Source: Thermohalobaculum sp039028795 (lineage in GTDB: Bacteria; Pseudomonadota; Alphaproteobacteria; Rhodobacterales; Rhodobacteraceae). Taken from it: DNA of 64,000 nt. Below, piece after piece: positions 26,310-35,730 of the stretch. The notes under the pieces were generated by a model. The model saw only the letters and a program-made list of their open reading frames with translations, did no database searches and had not been told where the DNA came from. The stretch spans positions 50,475 through 114,474 of the forward strand of contig JBCCHJ010000010.1 in assembly GCA_039028795.1 (NCBI GenBank), read 5' to 3'. The position numbers were made by a program, and so were the translations under genes. Every line of letters begins with the position of its first letter. Position 1 is the stretch's first letter.

Positions 26310-27424
26310 CTACGACTTCGGCTTCTGATAAACGGCCATGGGCTTACCCAGCGCCGTGACGTCTGCAACGACGCCCAAGCCAGGCGCGTCCGGGGCATAT
26401 AGTTTGCCATCCCGCGTCTCTGGACCGGGCGTGCCGGTCGAGCGAGTATTGTAGTTGTGCAGGTCCGTTGCGTTGATCAGAAATTCCTCGGGCGTCGAGG
26501 CAGCGAAGTGGGCCAGAGTAGCCGTTGTGATTTCGCCGCCCCAGGTGTCCTCGGCCACAACGGGGATGCGGTTTTCCACCAGATAATCGCGTACCCGGCG
26601 CGCTTTGCTAAGACCGCCGAGGTTCGAGACTTTCAAACAGCAGACTTCCGCCCCGTGATCCTCGACCACCCTGTGCGCTGCGCGCATGCCGGTGATACAT
26701 TCGTCCAGCTTCATCGGATGGTCGATCCGGCGGCGGACCTGTTGGCATTCTTCGTAGGTTTTACAGGGTTGTTCCAAGAAGAAATCGAGATCTCGGGTCG
26801 CCCGGGCCACGCGCAGGGCCTCATCGACATGCCAGCCCTGATTGGCATCGGCGAAGGCTTTCTCGCCGGGCTGCAGGTTGGGAACGGTTGCGCGAATACG
26901 CTCGATATCCTGAGCCCAATCCGCGCCGACGTTGATCTGAAATTGACGATACCCGGCGGCGCGATGGTCGTTCATTTCCGCGATCATCTCGGCCGGGGGC
27001 TTTTGCGGCGCTACCCGATACATCGGCGCGCCATCGGTTAGCTTTCCGCCCAGCAGCATCCAGACGGGCTGCCCAGTCGCTTGGCCAAGAATATCCCAGC
27101 ATGCCGCGTCGATCGGCGCCTTGGCATAGCCGTGGCCCTGAATCACGTGGTCCATGATCCGTTCGATCCGGGCAACCTGGCGCGGGTCTTCGCCCAGCAG
27201 GGCCGCGCCAACAAACGCGCCATCGCTGCGACGCCTTCCGAGTTGGCGACCATGTAGTTTTCGCCGCAGGGGCAAAACTCGCCACATCCGGTCAATCCGG
27301 CATCGGTTTCGACCACCACGACAGACGTATGCGCGACGTCGATTGCATTGCCGCGACCCCAGGCATAGGTGCCGCCGACATAGGGCAGACCGGTGCGGTA
27401 GGCCGAGATCTTGGTTATCTTCAC
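26310..27424 (-). pseudogene. Enolase-superfamily enzyme (MR/MLE group) with a frameshift
   Basis: Family: racemases, epimerases and dehydratases acting on carboxylate-stabilised anions. The N-terminal capping domain (MKITKISAYRTG... through EGVAAMARLLA) is read in one frame from 27424; from near 27205 the barrel domain continues in another (ALLGEDPRQVARIERIMD...). Adding one C at about 27205 restores a continuous family-like protein of about 371 residues. Metal ligands FADANQGW, FLEQPC and KLDECI and the second Lys (LKVSNLGG) are intact, but the first catalytic Lys site reads FQINVGA, with Asn. It may be a true pseudogene, a sequence error, or an expressed variant. Last gene of the operon with a dehydrogenase and a second enolase-type gene. 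Confidence 0.82.
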
Positions 27425-27427
27425 GTC

Positions 27428-28552
27428 TCAAACACGGTAGACTGCGACGGGCGCGCCCAGAAAATCCAGATCAGGCGCGACGCCCAGGCCGGGAACCTGT
27501 GGCGCTTGCGCCCCACCATCCTGGACCGGGGCATCAAAGGCCGCGGTTCGAACGCCCACCATGGCCCGGGTGTCCAGAGCGCAGCGCAATATCCGGCGCG
27601 GTGTCGATTGCGCCATATGCAACACAGCGGCGAAAGCGATTTCGGATCCGACGGTGTCCTGGATCGAAGCAACCAGCCCAGCGGCCTGGCAGATGCTCCG
27701 TTGCCGCAAGGTGCGGGTCAGCCCGCCTTGTTTTGTGATCTTAAGGCCTACCCCATCGGCGGCATCATCGGCGATAGCGCGCAGCAGATCTGCCTCGGAT
27801 TGGACCAGCTCGTCCAACAGAATCGGCACTTGCGTCCGGCGGCGCAGAGCCAGGGTTTCCCGCCATGTAGCGCAGGGTGCTTCCAGGACGAAGTCCAAAC
27901 CATCGGGCAACAGTTCCAGAAACCGCAGGGCATGTTCGACGGTCATGCCGCCATTCGCATCTGCTAGAAACCATTCGCCAACCTGCCGGTCGGCCAGGCA
28001 GGCCTGCAGTCGTTCGGCGTCCAATAGCGGACCGCCCTCAACCTCGGCCGCACCGACCTTGATCGAATGGCCTTTGAAGCCGCGGGCGCGATAATCGGCA
28101 ACCCGCGCCCTCATGTCTTCAGCTGGGCCTGCATGTATGGAAGAAATCAGCTTCACCGGACCGGCGATCCGCCCACCCAAGAGATCACAAACCGGGCGCT
28201 GCACCGCTTTGCCAAACAGATCCCAGCAGGCTGCATCAATCGGGGCCTTGGCGTGCAGATGCCCGACAAGGGTACCATCCATCGCATCATTGACCCGGTC
28301 CACGGCAATCGGATCCTGGCCAAGGATCGCGCTGGCCATTTCCTCAATACCCGCGCGGACGCCTCTGCCATGGGCTGCGATGTAGGTCGCGCCAAATGGT
28401 GTACTTTCACCCCAGCCTTCCAGGCCGGTATCGGTGGTCAGGCGTACGATCGTCGCATCGAAGCTTTCATAGGTCCGGCCGCCGGACAGGGCGTAGACTT
28501 CGCCAGAAAACGGTAGATCAACCTGGAAGACAGCGATTTCAGCGATCTTCAT
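27428..28552 (-). CDS. Enolase-superfamily enzyme (mandelate racemase/muconate lactonizing type)
   Basis: 374 residues, intact. Residues 1-120 form the capping domain; the barrel carries Lys165 (HSIKVGA), metal ligands Asp198 (LADANGG), Glu224 (VLEAPC) and Asp247 (LLDELV), and Lys271 (LKITKQGG), the two-lysine pattern of epimerases and dehydratases such as hydroxyproline-betaine epimerase or cis-3-hydroxyproline dehydratase. The exact substrate is not predicted. Its start overlaps the dehydrogenase stop (ATGA), and its stop is three bases before the next start, so the operon is tight. Closest paralogue by eye is the partial gene at 63152. Confidence 0.93.
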   Translation of the reverse strand: MKIAEIAVFQVDLPFSGEVYALSGGRTYESFDATIVRLTTDTGLEGWGESTPFGATYIAAHGRGVRAGIEEMASAILGQDPIAVDRVNDAMDGTLVGHLHAKAPIDAACWDLFGKAVQRPVCDLLGGRIAGPVKLISSIHAGPAEDMRARVADYRARGFKGHSIKVGAAEVEGGPLLDAERLQACLADRQVGEWFLADANGGMTVEHALRFLELLPDGLDFVLEAPCATWRETLALRRRTQVPILLDELVQSEADLLRAIADDAADGVGLKITKQGGLTRTLRQRSICQAAGLVASIQDTVGSEIAFAAVLHMAQSTPRRILRCALDTRAMVGVRTAAFDAPVQDGGAQAPQVPGLGVAPDLDFLGAPVAVYRV

Positions 28553-29634
28553 GGGGTGACGACGATATTACCGGCACGTGTTTTGGTGATGAAGGCCTTT
28601 TGGGCGGCATGGAAGTCGGACAGCGGATAGGTCGCCGCCAACCAGGGCTTGATGGCGCCGCTCTCGATATGCCGGACGACCGTTGCCAGCGTTCCCAGCG
28701 GCACAACCGTCGAGCCTGTGAACGTCAGATCGCGCAGATAAAAGGTACGGAGGTCGAAGTCGACCACCGGCCCGGCGATGGCGCCCGAGCAAGTGTAACG
28801 GCCACCGCGCTCCAACGCGCCGATCAGTGCGGAAAACCCAGCACCGCCGACAACATCGGCGACAACGGTGACTTTTTCACCGTCCAGGGCCGAACGCAGG
28901 TCATCTGGGGCCCGCGGCAGCAACCGGTCAGGGTTGAATGCCGCGACATCGGCGTGTTTTGCCTCGGAGGCCATGGCAATGACCCGGGCGCCGCGCGCCT
29001 TGGCCAGTTGCACCAGCGCGCCACCAACGCCGCCGGAGGCGCCGGGCACCAGCACAGTGTCTTCTGCGGCGACATTGGCCCGGGTCAGCATCCCCTCAGC
29101 CGTGGTGTAGCTGCACTGGAAGGTCGCAAGCTCTGCGTCGCTGAGATCGCTTTCGACCACCTCGACCCCGCGATGATCGCATTTGGTGTACTCGGCAAAG
29201 CCGCCATCAAGCTCTGAGCCGAAATACCTGACCTTGTCCATATTCAACGGGTCTGACCAGTCGCGCTGCCAACCGTCGATAAGAACCCGTTTGCCGTGAA
29301 GGTCCTGCGGGACATCCGCACCCATGGCGACAATTCGGCCAACCGGGTCCGCGCCTTGAATGCGGGGGAAGGTGATCGGGGCACCGCCCCAGGTGGCGTC
29401 GTCGTCTTCAGCGCCATCGAAGCCATCGCCGGTCGTCGCGTCGCTGACGCCCTTTGAGTACCAAGCGGATCGAGTGTTCACATCGGTATTGTTCATGCCG
29501 CAAGCGCCGACTTTGATCAGGACTTCTTTCGGGCCCGGTACGGGCACCGACCAGTCGGCGTGATGCTCTAATTTGTCCATGCCTCCGTGTCCGGTCAGAA
29601 CCACGGCCCGCATTGTGGAGGGAATATCAGACAT
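28549..29634 (-). CDS. Zinc-binding dehydrogenase / quinone oxidoreductase family (MDR)
   Basis: 361 residues of the medium-chain dehydrogenase fold. The N-terminal GroES-like part has CGMNNTDVNTRSAWYSKG, and the nucleotide-binding fold has VLVPGASGGVGGALVQLAKARGARVIAM. The structural-zinc cysteines are not seen, so it is nearer to quinone oxidoreductases. A stretch of about 25 residues after WYSKG (GDGFDGAEDDDATWGG) is unusual. First gene of a three-gene operon with two enolase-type enzymes; it may oxidise or reduce their product. No clear promoter was resolved in the 155 bases upstream. Confidence 0.9.
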   Translation of the reverse strand: MSDIPSTMRAVVLTGHGGMDKLEHHADWSVPVPGPKEVLIKVGACGMNNTDVNTRSAWYSKGVSDATTGDGFDGAEDDDATWGGAPITFPRIQGADPVGRIVAMGADVPQDLHGKRVLIDGWQRDWSDPLNMDKVRYFGSELDGGFAEYTKCDHRGVEVVESDLSDAELATFQCSYTTAEGMLTRANVAAEDTVLVPGASGGVGGALVQLAKARGARVIAMASEAKHADVAAFNPDRLLPRAPDDLRSALDGEKVTVVADVVGGAGFSALIGALERGGRYTCSGAIAGPVVDFDLRTFYLRDLTFTGSTVVPLGTLATVVRHIESGAIKPWLAATYPLSDFHAAQKAFITKTRAGNIVVTP

Positions 29635-29789
29635 GGATGCCTTAGCCTCTTATTAGGTGGATTTTGTCACCCTAGTGACAGGACGATGAAGGGTCTTGTC
29701 CGACACGTTTGCGACGGCTGGTGTCGCCAAGCGTTCAGGATTTGATGATTTGGGTTAAATTGATCTTTTCAGGCTGGCGGAAAGTCTGG

Positions 29790-31793
29790 TCAGCGATCGT
29801 TTCCAGGCTGGCGTCTCTCACGGTTTCCAACGCCATCGTCCCCACCAAGGTTTCGAACAACGTCCTTGAGGATTTGCTCGACAATTGATTCACGCTGACG
29901 GACGGGTTGATTGCGCTGTTGATCAGAGGCGTCGGGCGCCAAAACAATTTGAGGCGTTGCCGGTTGAACGATCTTCAACGGCTTTGGCGTTTTGTCGGCA
30001 TGGATTCGCGTCATGACCTCGCGCCATATCTCTGCCGGCAGTCCGCCGCCCGTCACGCCGGTTAGAGGCCTGTTGTCGTCATACCCCATCCACACGCCGG
30101 CGACGTACTCGGACGTGTAGCCGATGAACCAGGCGTCCCTGGCTTTCTGGGTGGTCCCGGTCTTCCCAGCGGCATCCCAGTTTTCCAGCTTGGCGCGTTT
30201 GCCGGTGCCTTCGGAGATCACGGCCTGCATCATGTAGCTGAGCAGACCAGCGGTATCAGGGCTGATGACTTGGTCGCCGAACAGATTGCGTTTTTGGTCA
30301 ATGGGGGCTTCGTCGCCCCGAAGCCGGATAGCAGAGACGCCATACGGACGTATGGCGCGGCCACCATTGGCGATCGTCGCATAGAGCGCTGTCATTTCCA
30401 CCAGGCGTGCTTCTGACGTGCCCAAGGCAATGGCCGGACCCGGAGCAAGGGGCGTTGTCAGTCCCATCTGCTCGGCCAGGTCGCGCACATTCTGACGCCC
30501 CGCCTGTTCCGAGACACGTACCGCGACGGTATTAATCGACTTCGCCAAAGCTTCGCGCAAGGTCACCGTGCCCAGGAATTTGCCACCATAGTTTGAGGGG
30601 CTCCAATTGCGGATGGTAAGAGGCCGATCTTCCATGCGGTCCAGCGGACTCATGCCAGTCTCTAGGCCTGCAGCATAAACCACTGGTTTGAACGCGCTGC
30701 CGGTTTGGCGCAGCGCCTGGGTGGCCCGGTTGAACTGTGCTGCACCTTTCTCGCGGCCACCAACCATGGCACGGACCGCGCCATCATAGGTCATCACGAC
30801 AATTGCAGCCTGGGCTTCGGATCCTTCGCGGACCTTACGATTGAAGACATCGGCCAGAGCATCCTCGGCCATCTCCTGCAGCCTTCGATCGAAGGTGGTC
30901 TCCAGCTCGACATCTGCCGCTTTCAGCAGATCCAGAATCCCGTCTTCGCCACCTTTTTCCATCAACCAATCGGCGAACGCGCCGCCAGCACGCGCCGCCG
31001 CGGCCTCGCTGAGAACTGCCGGGTTGGCCAGAGCCTGGATGACCTGATCAGACGTGAGATAGCCCTGCTCTTCCATCAATCGGACAACAACACTCGCCCG
31101 GCCCTGGCTGCGATCCAGGTTGTTCGTAGGTGCCCAGCGTGACGGCGCGGTCAACAGCCCAGCTAGCATCGCGGCCTCGGCCGGACTTAGCACGCGGGCG
31201 GATTTGCCAAAGTAACGCTGGGCAGCGGCTTCAAACCCGAAGGTTCCAGCGCCCAGGTAGACCCGGTTGAGATAGACCGACAGGATTTCTTCCTTGGTGT
31301 ATTTCAGCTCCAGCGCCAGAGCCATCGGCACTTCTTTGAGCTTGCGTTCAAGATTGCGCTGTGCATCGAGGAACACGTTCTTGGCAACCTGCTGAGTCAG
31401 GGTCGAGCCACCCTGCACGAAAGCACCGGCTTTGTAGTTTTCGTACATAGCCCGGGCAATGCCCCGTGGATCCAGGCCAAAATGGCGGTAATAGCGTTTG
31501 TCTTCGGCGGCGATGACGGCATTCACGAGGTGTTCCGAGACCTCTGTGGCCCGCAGGTCACCGCCGTATTGTTCGCCGCGCCAGGCGAATATTTCGCCGG
31601 TATCGTCGCGCAGGGTTACAGACCCGACGGCACGGCCGTGGAATAGTTCTGTCGCGGGCGGCAACTGAGAATAATAGTAGAATGTGGCGACGCCGACGAT
31701 CAGCGCAACGACTCCCGTCACGCGCCAGGCGACCGCCCAGATCAACCTGAACACGCTGCGGACAGCGCGCCCGATTATTCCGGGACCTTTCAT
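29790..31793 (-). CDS. Penicillin-binding protein 1A-type (bifunctional transglycosylase/transpeptidase)
   Basis: Builds and crosslinks peptidoglycan in the periplasm; 667 residues. A cytoplasmic start and a membrane helix (VTGVVALIVGVATFYYY) lead to a GT51 domain with EDKRYYRHFGLDPRGIARA and GGSTLTQQVAKN, and then a transpeptidase domain with the SxxK motif GSAFKP, SxN motif SIN in AKSINTVAVRV, and KTGTTQ. The C-terminus is polar. Size and order match PBP1A/1C-type class A PBPs. The two-domain motifs look complete. A stand-alone gene, followed 150 bases away by the divergent dehydrogenase operon. Confidence 0.95.
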   Translation of the reverse strand: MKGPGIIGRAVRSVFRLIWAVAWRVTGVVALIVGVATFYYYSQLPPATELFHGRAVGSVTLRDDTGEIFAWRGEQYGGDLRATEVSEHLVNAVIAAEDKRYYRHFGLDPRGIARAMYENYKAGAFVQGGSTLTQQVAKNVFLDAQRNLERKLKEVPMALALELKYTKEEILSVYLNRVYLGAGTFGFEAAAQRYFGKSARVLSPAEAAMLAGLLTAPSRWAPTNNLDRSQGRASVVVRLMEEQGYLTSDQVIQALANPAVLSEAAAARAGGAFADWLMEKGGEDGILDLLKAADVELETTFDRRLQEMAEDALADVFNRKVREGSEAQAAIVVMTYDGAVRAMVGGREKGAAQFNRATQALRQTGSAFKPVVYAAGLETGMSPLDRMEDRPLTIRNWSPSNYGGKFLGTVTLREALAKSINTVAVRVSEQAGRQNVRDLAEQMGLTTPLAPGPAIALGTSEARLVEMTALYATIANGGRAIRPYGVSAIRLRGDEAPIDQKRNLFGDQVISPDTAGLLSYMMQAVISEGTGKRAKLENWDAAGKTGTTQKARDAWFIGYTSEYVAGVWMGYDDNRPLTGVTGGGLPAEIWREVMTRIHADKTPKPLKIVQPATPQIVLAPDASDQQRNQPVRQRESIVEQILKDVVRNLGGDDGVGNRERRQPGNDR

Positions 31794-32003
31794 CCCAGCC
31801 CTATCCTAATTTTAGGCGCCCTGATCATTGCGGACATCCAATTGCCTGCCTCGTCCCGGTGAAGTCTTGTTTTTTTGTTGATCCCGGAAACAAACGGTTT
31901 ATCGCACACTTTACGTCGGTTTGGCATCACTTTGATCATCCAAGTTTGCAGAACTCGCGGCAATTTAGTGGAGTTTTCGACGAGATTTTCGATGTTCGAA
32001 AAT

Positions 32004-32666
32004 CTATTCCGCTGCCTGACGAGCCCCAAACACCGCCGAGCCGACACGGATATGCGTAGCACCAAAGCTGATCGCTCTTTCAAAGTCGGCGCTCATACCC
32101 ATCGAAAGCCCTTTCAGGCCGTTACGATCAGCGATTTTTTTTAAAAGTGCGAAATGTAGCGCTGCTTCTTCATCCGCAGGCGGAATGCTCATCAATCCCT
32201 GAACGGGCAGGTCCAAATCATCGCGGCACATGGCGATGAAAGTATCGGCGTCTTCCGGAAGGCAACCAGCCTTTTGCGGCTCTTCCCCGGTGTTGACCTG
32301 GATGAAGCAGGGCAGCGGTTTGCCAGTTTCGGCGAATCCGTCAGCGAGTTTTCGGGCAAGCTTTTCACGATCGACCGAGTGAATGACATCAAACAATCCC
32401 AGTGCTTGACGTACCTTATTGGTCTGCAGCGGGCCGATCAGATGGAGGTCGATGCCGGGGTATCTTTCGCGGAAGTCGGGCCATTTTCCGGCCGCCTCTT
32501 GAACGCGGTTCTCACCGAATATTCGGTGCCCGGCATCAAGAACGGCCTCGACCCGTTCCAGAGGCTGGACTTTTGAGACCGCAATCAGGCTGATCTCGTC
32601 AGCACTGCGGCCGGCCTTTTCCGCTGCAGCGGCCACGCGGGCCTGGATATCAGCGATGCCGCTCAT
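32004..32666 (-). CDS. yggS: YggS-family pyridoxal phosphate-dependent protein
   Basis: 220 residues with the alanine racemase-like barrel: the PLP lysine in ISLIAVSKVQP, IFGENRVQE, LHLIGPLQTNK and the C-terminal LSMGMSADFERAI with GSAVFGAR. This conserved protein takes part in PLP homeostasis and binds PLP without known turnover. Its start overlaps the stop of the downstream-encoded (upstream in sequence) sulfotransferase by four bases. The 210 bases between it and the PBP gene hold no gene. Confidence 0.94.
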   Translation of the reverse strand: MSGIADIQARVAAAAEKAGRSADEISLIAVSKVQPLERVEAVLDAGHRIFGENRVQEAAGKWPDFRERYPGIDLHLIGPLQTNKVRQALGLFDVIHSVDREKLARKLADGFAETGKPLPCFIQVNTGEEPQKAGCLPEDADTFIAMCRDDLDLPVQGLMSIPPADEEAALHFALLKKIADRNGLKGLSMGMSADFERAISFGATHIRVGSAVFGARQAAE

Positions 32667-33526
32667 GCCGCGGCCGCAGCAGTTTCGTCCAGCATATCGG
32701 GATAGTATTTCTGCAAAGCCGGTAGGAATGCCTCGCGGATTTCACGGATCTGGGAGGGTGTCAGCTTTTCGCGCCAGCCGCCGGTTATTCCGCTGTGAAA
32801 GAAGCGGTCCATATCTTTCGGCTTTTCGGCGAAGCCTTTTTGCTCTTCCTGCTTTCGCATCTGGCTGAAGCTGGCCGCCCGGATGGCCCGGCGAAGCTTA
32901 CCCTGTCCAACCGGGACCTGAAGAAAATTCATCAGCCCGGTGATCGCGGCCTCGGTATCTTTGTGCATGTCCTCGTACCGGATCAGGTAGAGCGGTAGGC
33001 CGGGCGCGCCGGTCCAGCTTTCGACATGTGCATCCCAGCGTCCCAAAGTGTCGAATATCCCGGTCCCGGTCGTGTTCACCGCCACAGGGTCCAGCATTTT
33101 TTCGATTGCGGTATCGACATCGACATCCATATGCCGCGCAAAGGACGGCGCCACATCGAACGGGTTGCGAATGACATAGACCGCTGCAGCCGTGACCTCC
33201 GGCGGGATGATATCGTGGTCGGCGACCCGCTGGATCTGACAATGGGTTTTGACAAAGTGCGTGCCGTCGCGTCTGGCAGCGATGTATCGGCAAAGCGGTC
33301 GGCGGATTCTTACCCAGTCATCGAAGTCGCCGCCATCCCAGCGGCGGCCCGCGACCTTGTCATAGAGGTCCTGACGGGAGTCCGATGTCGTAAACTGGCT
33401 CATCTGATTGATCGTCAGAGCGCGATCCTTCGGCATGAAGTAATTCGCCAAGAGATACCGCATCCAGGTGTTCCCGGACTTCGGATAGCTGGCCAGCCAG
33501 ATGATCCTCTGCAAATTCGACTGCAT
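32663..33526 (-). CDS. Sulfotransferase-domain protein (tandem copy 2)
   Basis: 287 residues. The 5'-phosphosulfate-binding motif WLASYPKSGNTWMR is at the N-terminus and the 3'-phosphate-binding motif is VYVIRNPFDVAPSFARHM; the C-terminal part has the ITGGWREKLT segment. PAPS-dependent transfer of sulfate to an unknown acceptor, probably a glycan, lipid or small alcohol. It overlaps the previous copy (TGATG) and is followed by yggS, so these genes form one transcript. Confidence 0.92.
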   Translation of the reverse strand: MQSNLQRIIWLASYPKSGNTWMRYLLANYFMPKDRALTINQMSQFTTSDSRQDLYDKVAGRRWDGGDFDDWVRIRRPLCRYIAARRDGTHFVKTHCQIQRVADHDIIPPEVTAAAVYVIRNPFDVAPSFARHMDVDVDTAIEKMLDPVAVNTTGTGIFDTLGRWDAHVESWTGAPGLPLYLIRYEDMHKDTEAAITGLMNFLQVPVGQGKLRRAIRAASFSQMRKQEEQKGFAEKPKDMDRFFHSGITGGWREKLTPSQIREIREAFLPALQKYYPDMLDETAAAAA

Positions 33527-34356
33527 CAGAAATACCCGTACTTCTGCATCACCTTGCCATGATCCTGGCGCACTTTTGCAATCTGTTCAGCAGTCAGGTC
33601 AGACTTCCATTGGTCAGACTGACCGGAATGGAAGAAATTCTCATTCTTGCTGGATTGTTCGATGAACCCGTAGCTGCTTTCCTGGCGTTTGAGTTCTTTG
33701 AAGGATGAGAATTCGATCGCTTTGGCGAGTTTTGCATCGTCCAAAGGAAATCCGAGGGTCGAGAGCAATTTGCCGAAGCTTTCCTGCGGCTTTGCCAGCA
33801 TGTCTTCATACCGCATTACGTGGACCGGAAAGTTTCGGGTTCTAGTCCAACCGAGGACGTGGTCCGACCATTTGCCCATATATTGCGGGACCGAGCTGTC
33901 ATCGCCTTTGGACGCATTGTTCTTGTTACCGATGGCGTAGATCGTCTTGTCAATCGTCATGCCGAAATGCCGCGAATAGGACAGCACCATGTCCAAAGGA
34001 TTGCGCAAGATGTAAACTGCCGTCCGCGTCAGATTTGCCGGAATAAGCGGCTGGCCATAAGCGATATCATTGATGTTATGGGATTTCACCAAATTGATGT
34101 CCGCACCGTTCCCTGCAATCGCGTTCAAAACCCGTGGTCGCAACGACATTGCCACCTGATGGTTGGTCGGATCGATCTTCTGGCCGGCAACTTTCGAATA
34201 CAGCGATGTGTTCGCATCGCTGTTTGAGAAGCGGTGTAATTCATTGATCGGTAGTGGTTTTTCGGGATCCATGAAATAATTCATCAGGAACGCCCGGGTC
34301 CACGTATTGCCGGATTTCGGGTAGCTGGCCAACCAGACGATATTCTTCGTACTCAT
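33526..34356 (-). CDS. Sulfotransferase-domain protein (tandem copy 1)
   Basis: 276 residues, clearly paralogous to the next gene. IVWLASYPKSGNTWTRAFLMNYF is at the start (residues 5-27) and VYILRNPLDMVLSYSRHFGM is the second PAPS motif; the conserved FFHSGQSDQWKSDL block is near the end. ATG 34356 (MSTKNIVW) is chosen; an upstream start at 34401 would add a hydrophobic tail unlike the family. The porin gene lies upstream, with a terminator between them. Acceptor unknown. Confidence 0.92.
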   Translation of the reverse strand: MSTKNIVWLASYPKSGNTWTRAFLMNYFMDPEKPLPINELHRFSNSDANTSLYSKVAGQKIDPTNHQVAMSLRPRVLNAIAGNGADINLVKSHNINDIAYGQPLIPANLTRTAVYILRNPLDMVLSYSRHFGMTIDKTIYAIGNKNNASKGDDSSVPQYMGKWSDHVLGWTRTRNFPVHVMRYEDMLAKPQESFGKLLSTLGFPLDDAKLAKAIEFSSFKELKRQESSYGFIEQSSKNENFFHSGQSDQWKSDLTAEQIAKVRQDHGKVMQKYGYF

Positions 34357-34405
34357 GAAAAGCGTGTTGGCAAAGTGCGCCAGACCTGTCAACGCCGCCA
34401 AAATG

Positions 34406-34433
34406 AAAAAGGGGCCACAAGGGCCCCCTTTAA
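34406..34433 (-). terminator. Rho-independent terminator of the porin gene
   Basis: On the minus strand: a GGGGCC / GGCCCC stem with a CTTGT loop, flanked by A and T runs and followed by TTTTT. It lies 23 bases after the porin stop and ends before the sulfotransferase start, so the porin transcript is separated from the sulfotransferase genes. Confidence 0.78.
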
Positions 34434-34455
34434 AGGTCTTAGGTTGATCGAAAGA

Positions 34456-35730
34456 TCAGAAGCGCAGGCGCATACCAACGCCGCCCCAGTAACCTTCGAC
34501 GTCGTTACCACCAATGGTTCCGTCGTCGCTGAGATCTTCGTCGAGGTCAACATAACCACCGGCGATGTTCAGATCGACGCCTTTGGCCAGGTCGTAGTCA
34601 ACGGCCAACTGGATCTGCTGAAGGTTTTCATCAGCGCCAGCACCAGCGTTTTCATTGTCGACGTTTTCACCGTTGAAGTACGTTACCGAGAAGCCCCATG
34701 GGCCGGTCCGGTAGGATACACCAACGTCGAACGAACGACCATCTGCATTACCGGCATCATTCTGTTCGGCGAACGAACCACCGATCGAGAAACCAGCAAA
34801 GCCCAGATTGATGCCTGCGCCCCAGATCTGCGGGTTGCTTCCGGCGGTAGCTGCCGAGGCAGGTGATCCTTGGAGAAGAACGGTGTTGCCCGCGGGAGCA
34901 GCACCACCCGTAGCGTCATTGGTCACAACACCGCCGCCGTCAACCGAAACCGTCGGCGTCGCTGCAGAAGCAGATGATCCGCTCAAGCTTGCGATACCCC
35001 AACGACCGGAAACGGCTACGTCGAACCCACCGAACGAGTTCACGTAGTTCGCACCGATATCGACAACGTCGCTAAGGACGCCGTCGCCATCAAGGTCTTG
35101 TTGGCTGATGGTGTCACGGTTGACGTCACGTGCGTAGGATGCACCCAACTGGAAGCCAGCAAAGCGCGGGGTGAAGTAAGTGATCCGGCCAGCGTCGTTG
35201 TTGCCGGCGTTTTCGATGAACGTTGCACCCAGCGTGCCGCGGAAGATATTGGACCCGACGGTCACACCACCTTGGCTGCCCGAGTAGTTCACGAAGATCG
35301 TCGTAGACGGCGAGTTGATACCGATGAACGACACGTCAGGTGCCGCATAGGTCATCTTGTAACCTGCCGAGTTTTCGTCGCCGACCAGCAGTTCACCGAA
35401 CGAGCCTTTGACGAAGACGTAAGCTTCATCGATAACGTCCGAAGTACCGCGGCCGCCTGCATCAGCGCGGAATTCGAGCTGAACGTTGGCACCGATCTTA
35501 ATACCGTTGTCCAGAGTAATCGACGGAAGGAAGAAGACTTCGCCGTCAAACTTTGCATCAACGCCGTCGACGTCAAACGTCGCAGCTGCGCCGTCAATGT
35601 CAGTCGAACCGTAGCCGATCCAAGATTCTACGAAGCCGCCCAGTCCGAGCTCGACCTCTGCAGCATTTGCCGGTGCTGCGACTGCTGCCGCTAAGACGAT
35701 GGCACTGCTGCTCATGAGAGCCTTTTTCAT
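34456..35730 (-). CDS. Porin, Rhodobacter type
   Basis: Outer-membrane general porin of 424 residues. Signal peptide MKKALMSSSAIVLAAAVAAPANA is followed by a beta-rich mature chain (VELGLGGFVESWIGYGSTDID...) with alternating hydrophobic residues and a terminal Phe (GVGMRLRF) for Omp85-dependent insertion. Acidic (calcium-like) and Gly-rich loops are typical of the family. ATG lies after AAAGAGGGAC. The 5' region carries two short palindromes (see below). Confidence 0.93.
   Translation of the reverse strand: MKKALMSSSAIVLAAAVAAPANAAEVELGLGGFVESWIGYGSTDIDGAAATFDVDGVDAKFDGEVFFLPSITLDNGIKIGANVQLEFRADAGGRGTSDVIDEAYVFVKGSFGELLVGDENSAGYKMTYAAPDVSFIGINSPSTTIFVNYSGSQGGVTVGSNIFRGTLGATFIENAGNNDAGRITYFTPRFAGFQLGASYARDVNRDTISQQDLDGDGVLSDVVDIGANYVNSFGGFDVAVSGRWGIASLSGSSASAATPTVSVDGGGVVTNDATGGAAPAGNTVLLQGSPASAATAGSNPQIWGAGINLGFAGFSIGGSFAEQNDAGNADGRSFDVGVSYRTGPWGFSVTYFNGENVDNENAGAGADENLQQIQLAVDYDLAKGVDLNIAGGYVDLDEDLSDDGTIGGNDVEGYWGGVGMRLRF

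Noticed and set aside
27205..27205. Programmed ribosomal frameshift in the enolase gene
   Set aside because: No slippery heptamer or downstream pseudoknot was seen, and the other enolase copies are in one frame.
26457..28516. Several plus-strand open frames over the enolase operon
   Set aside because: All lie opposite genes with conserved catalytic residues; they are reverse shadows.
31790..32144. Possible small genes between PBP1A and yggS
   Set aside because: Frames on both strands overlap the yggS end and show no start signal or conserved pattern.
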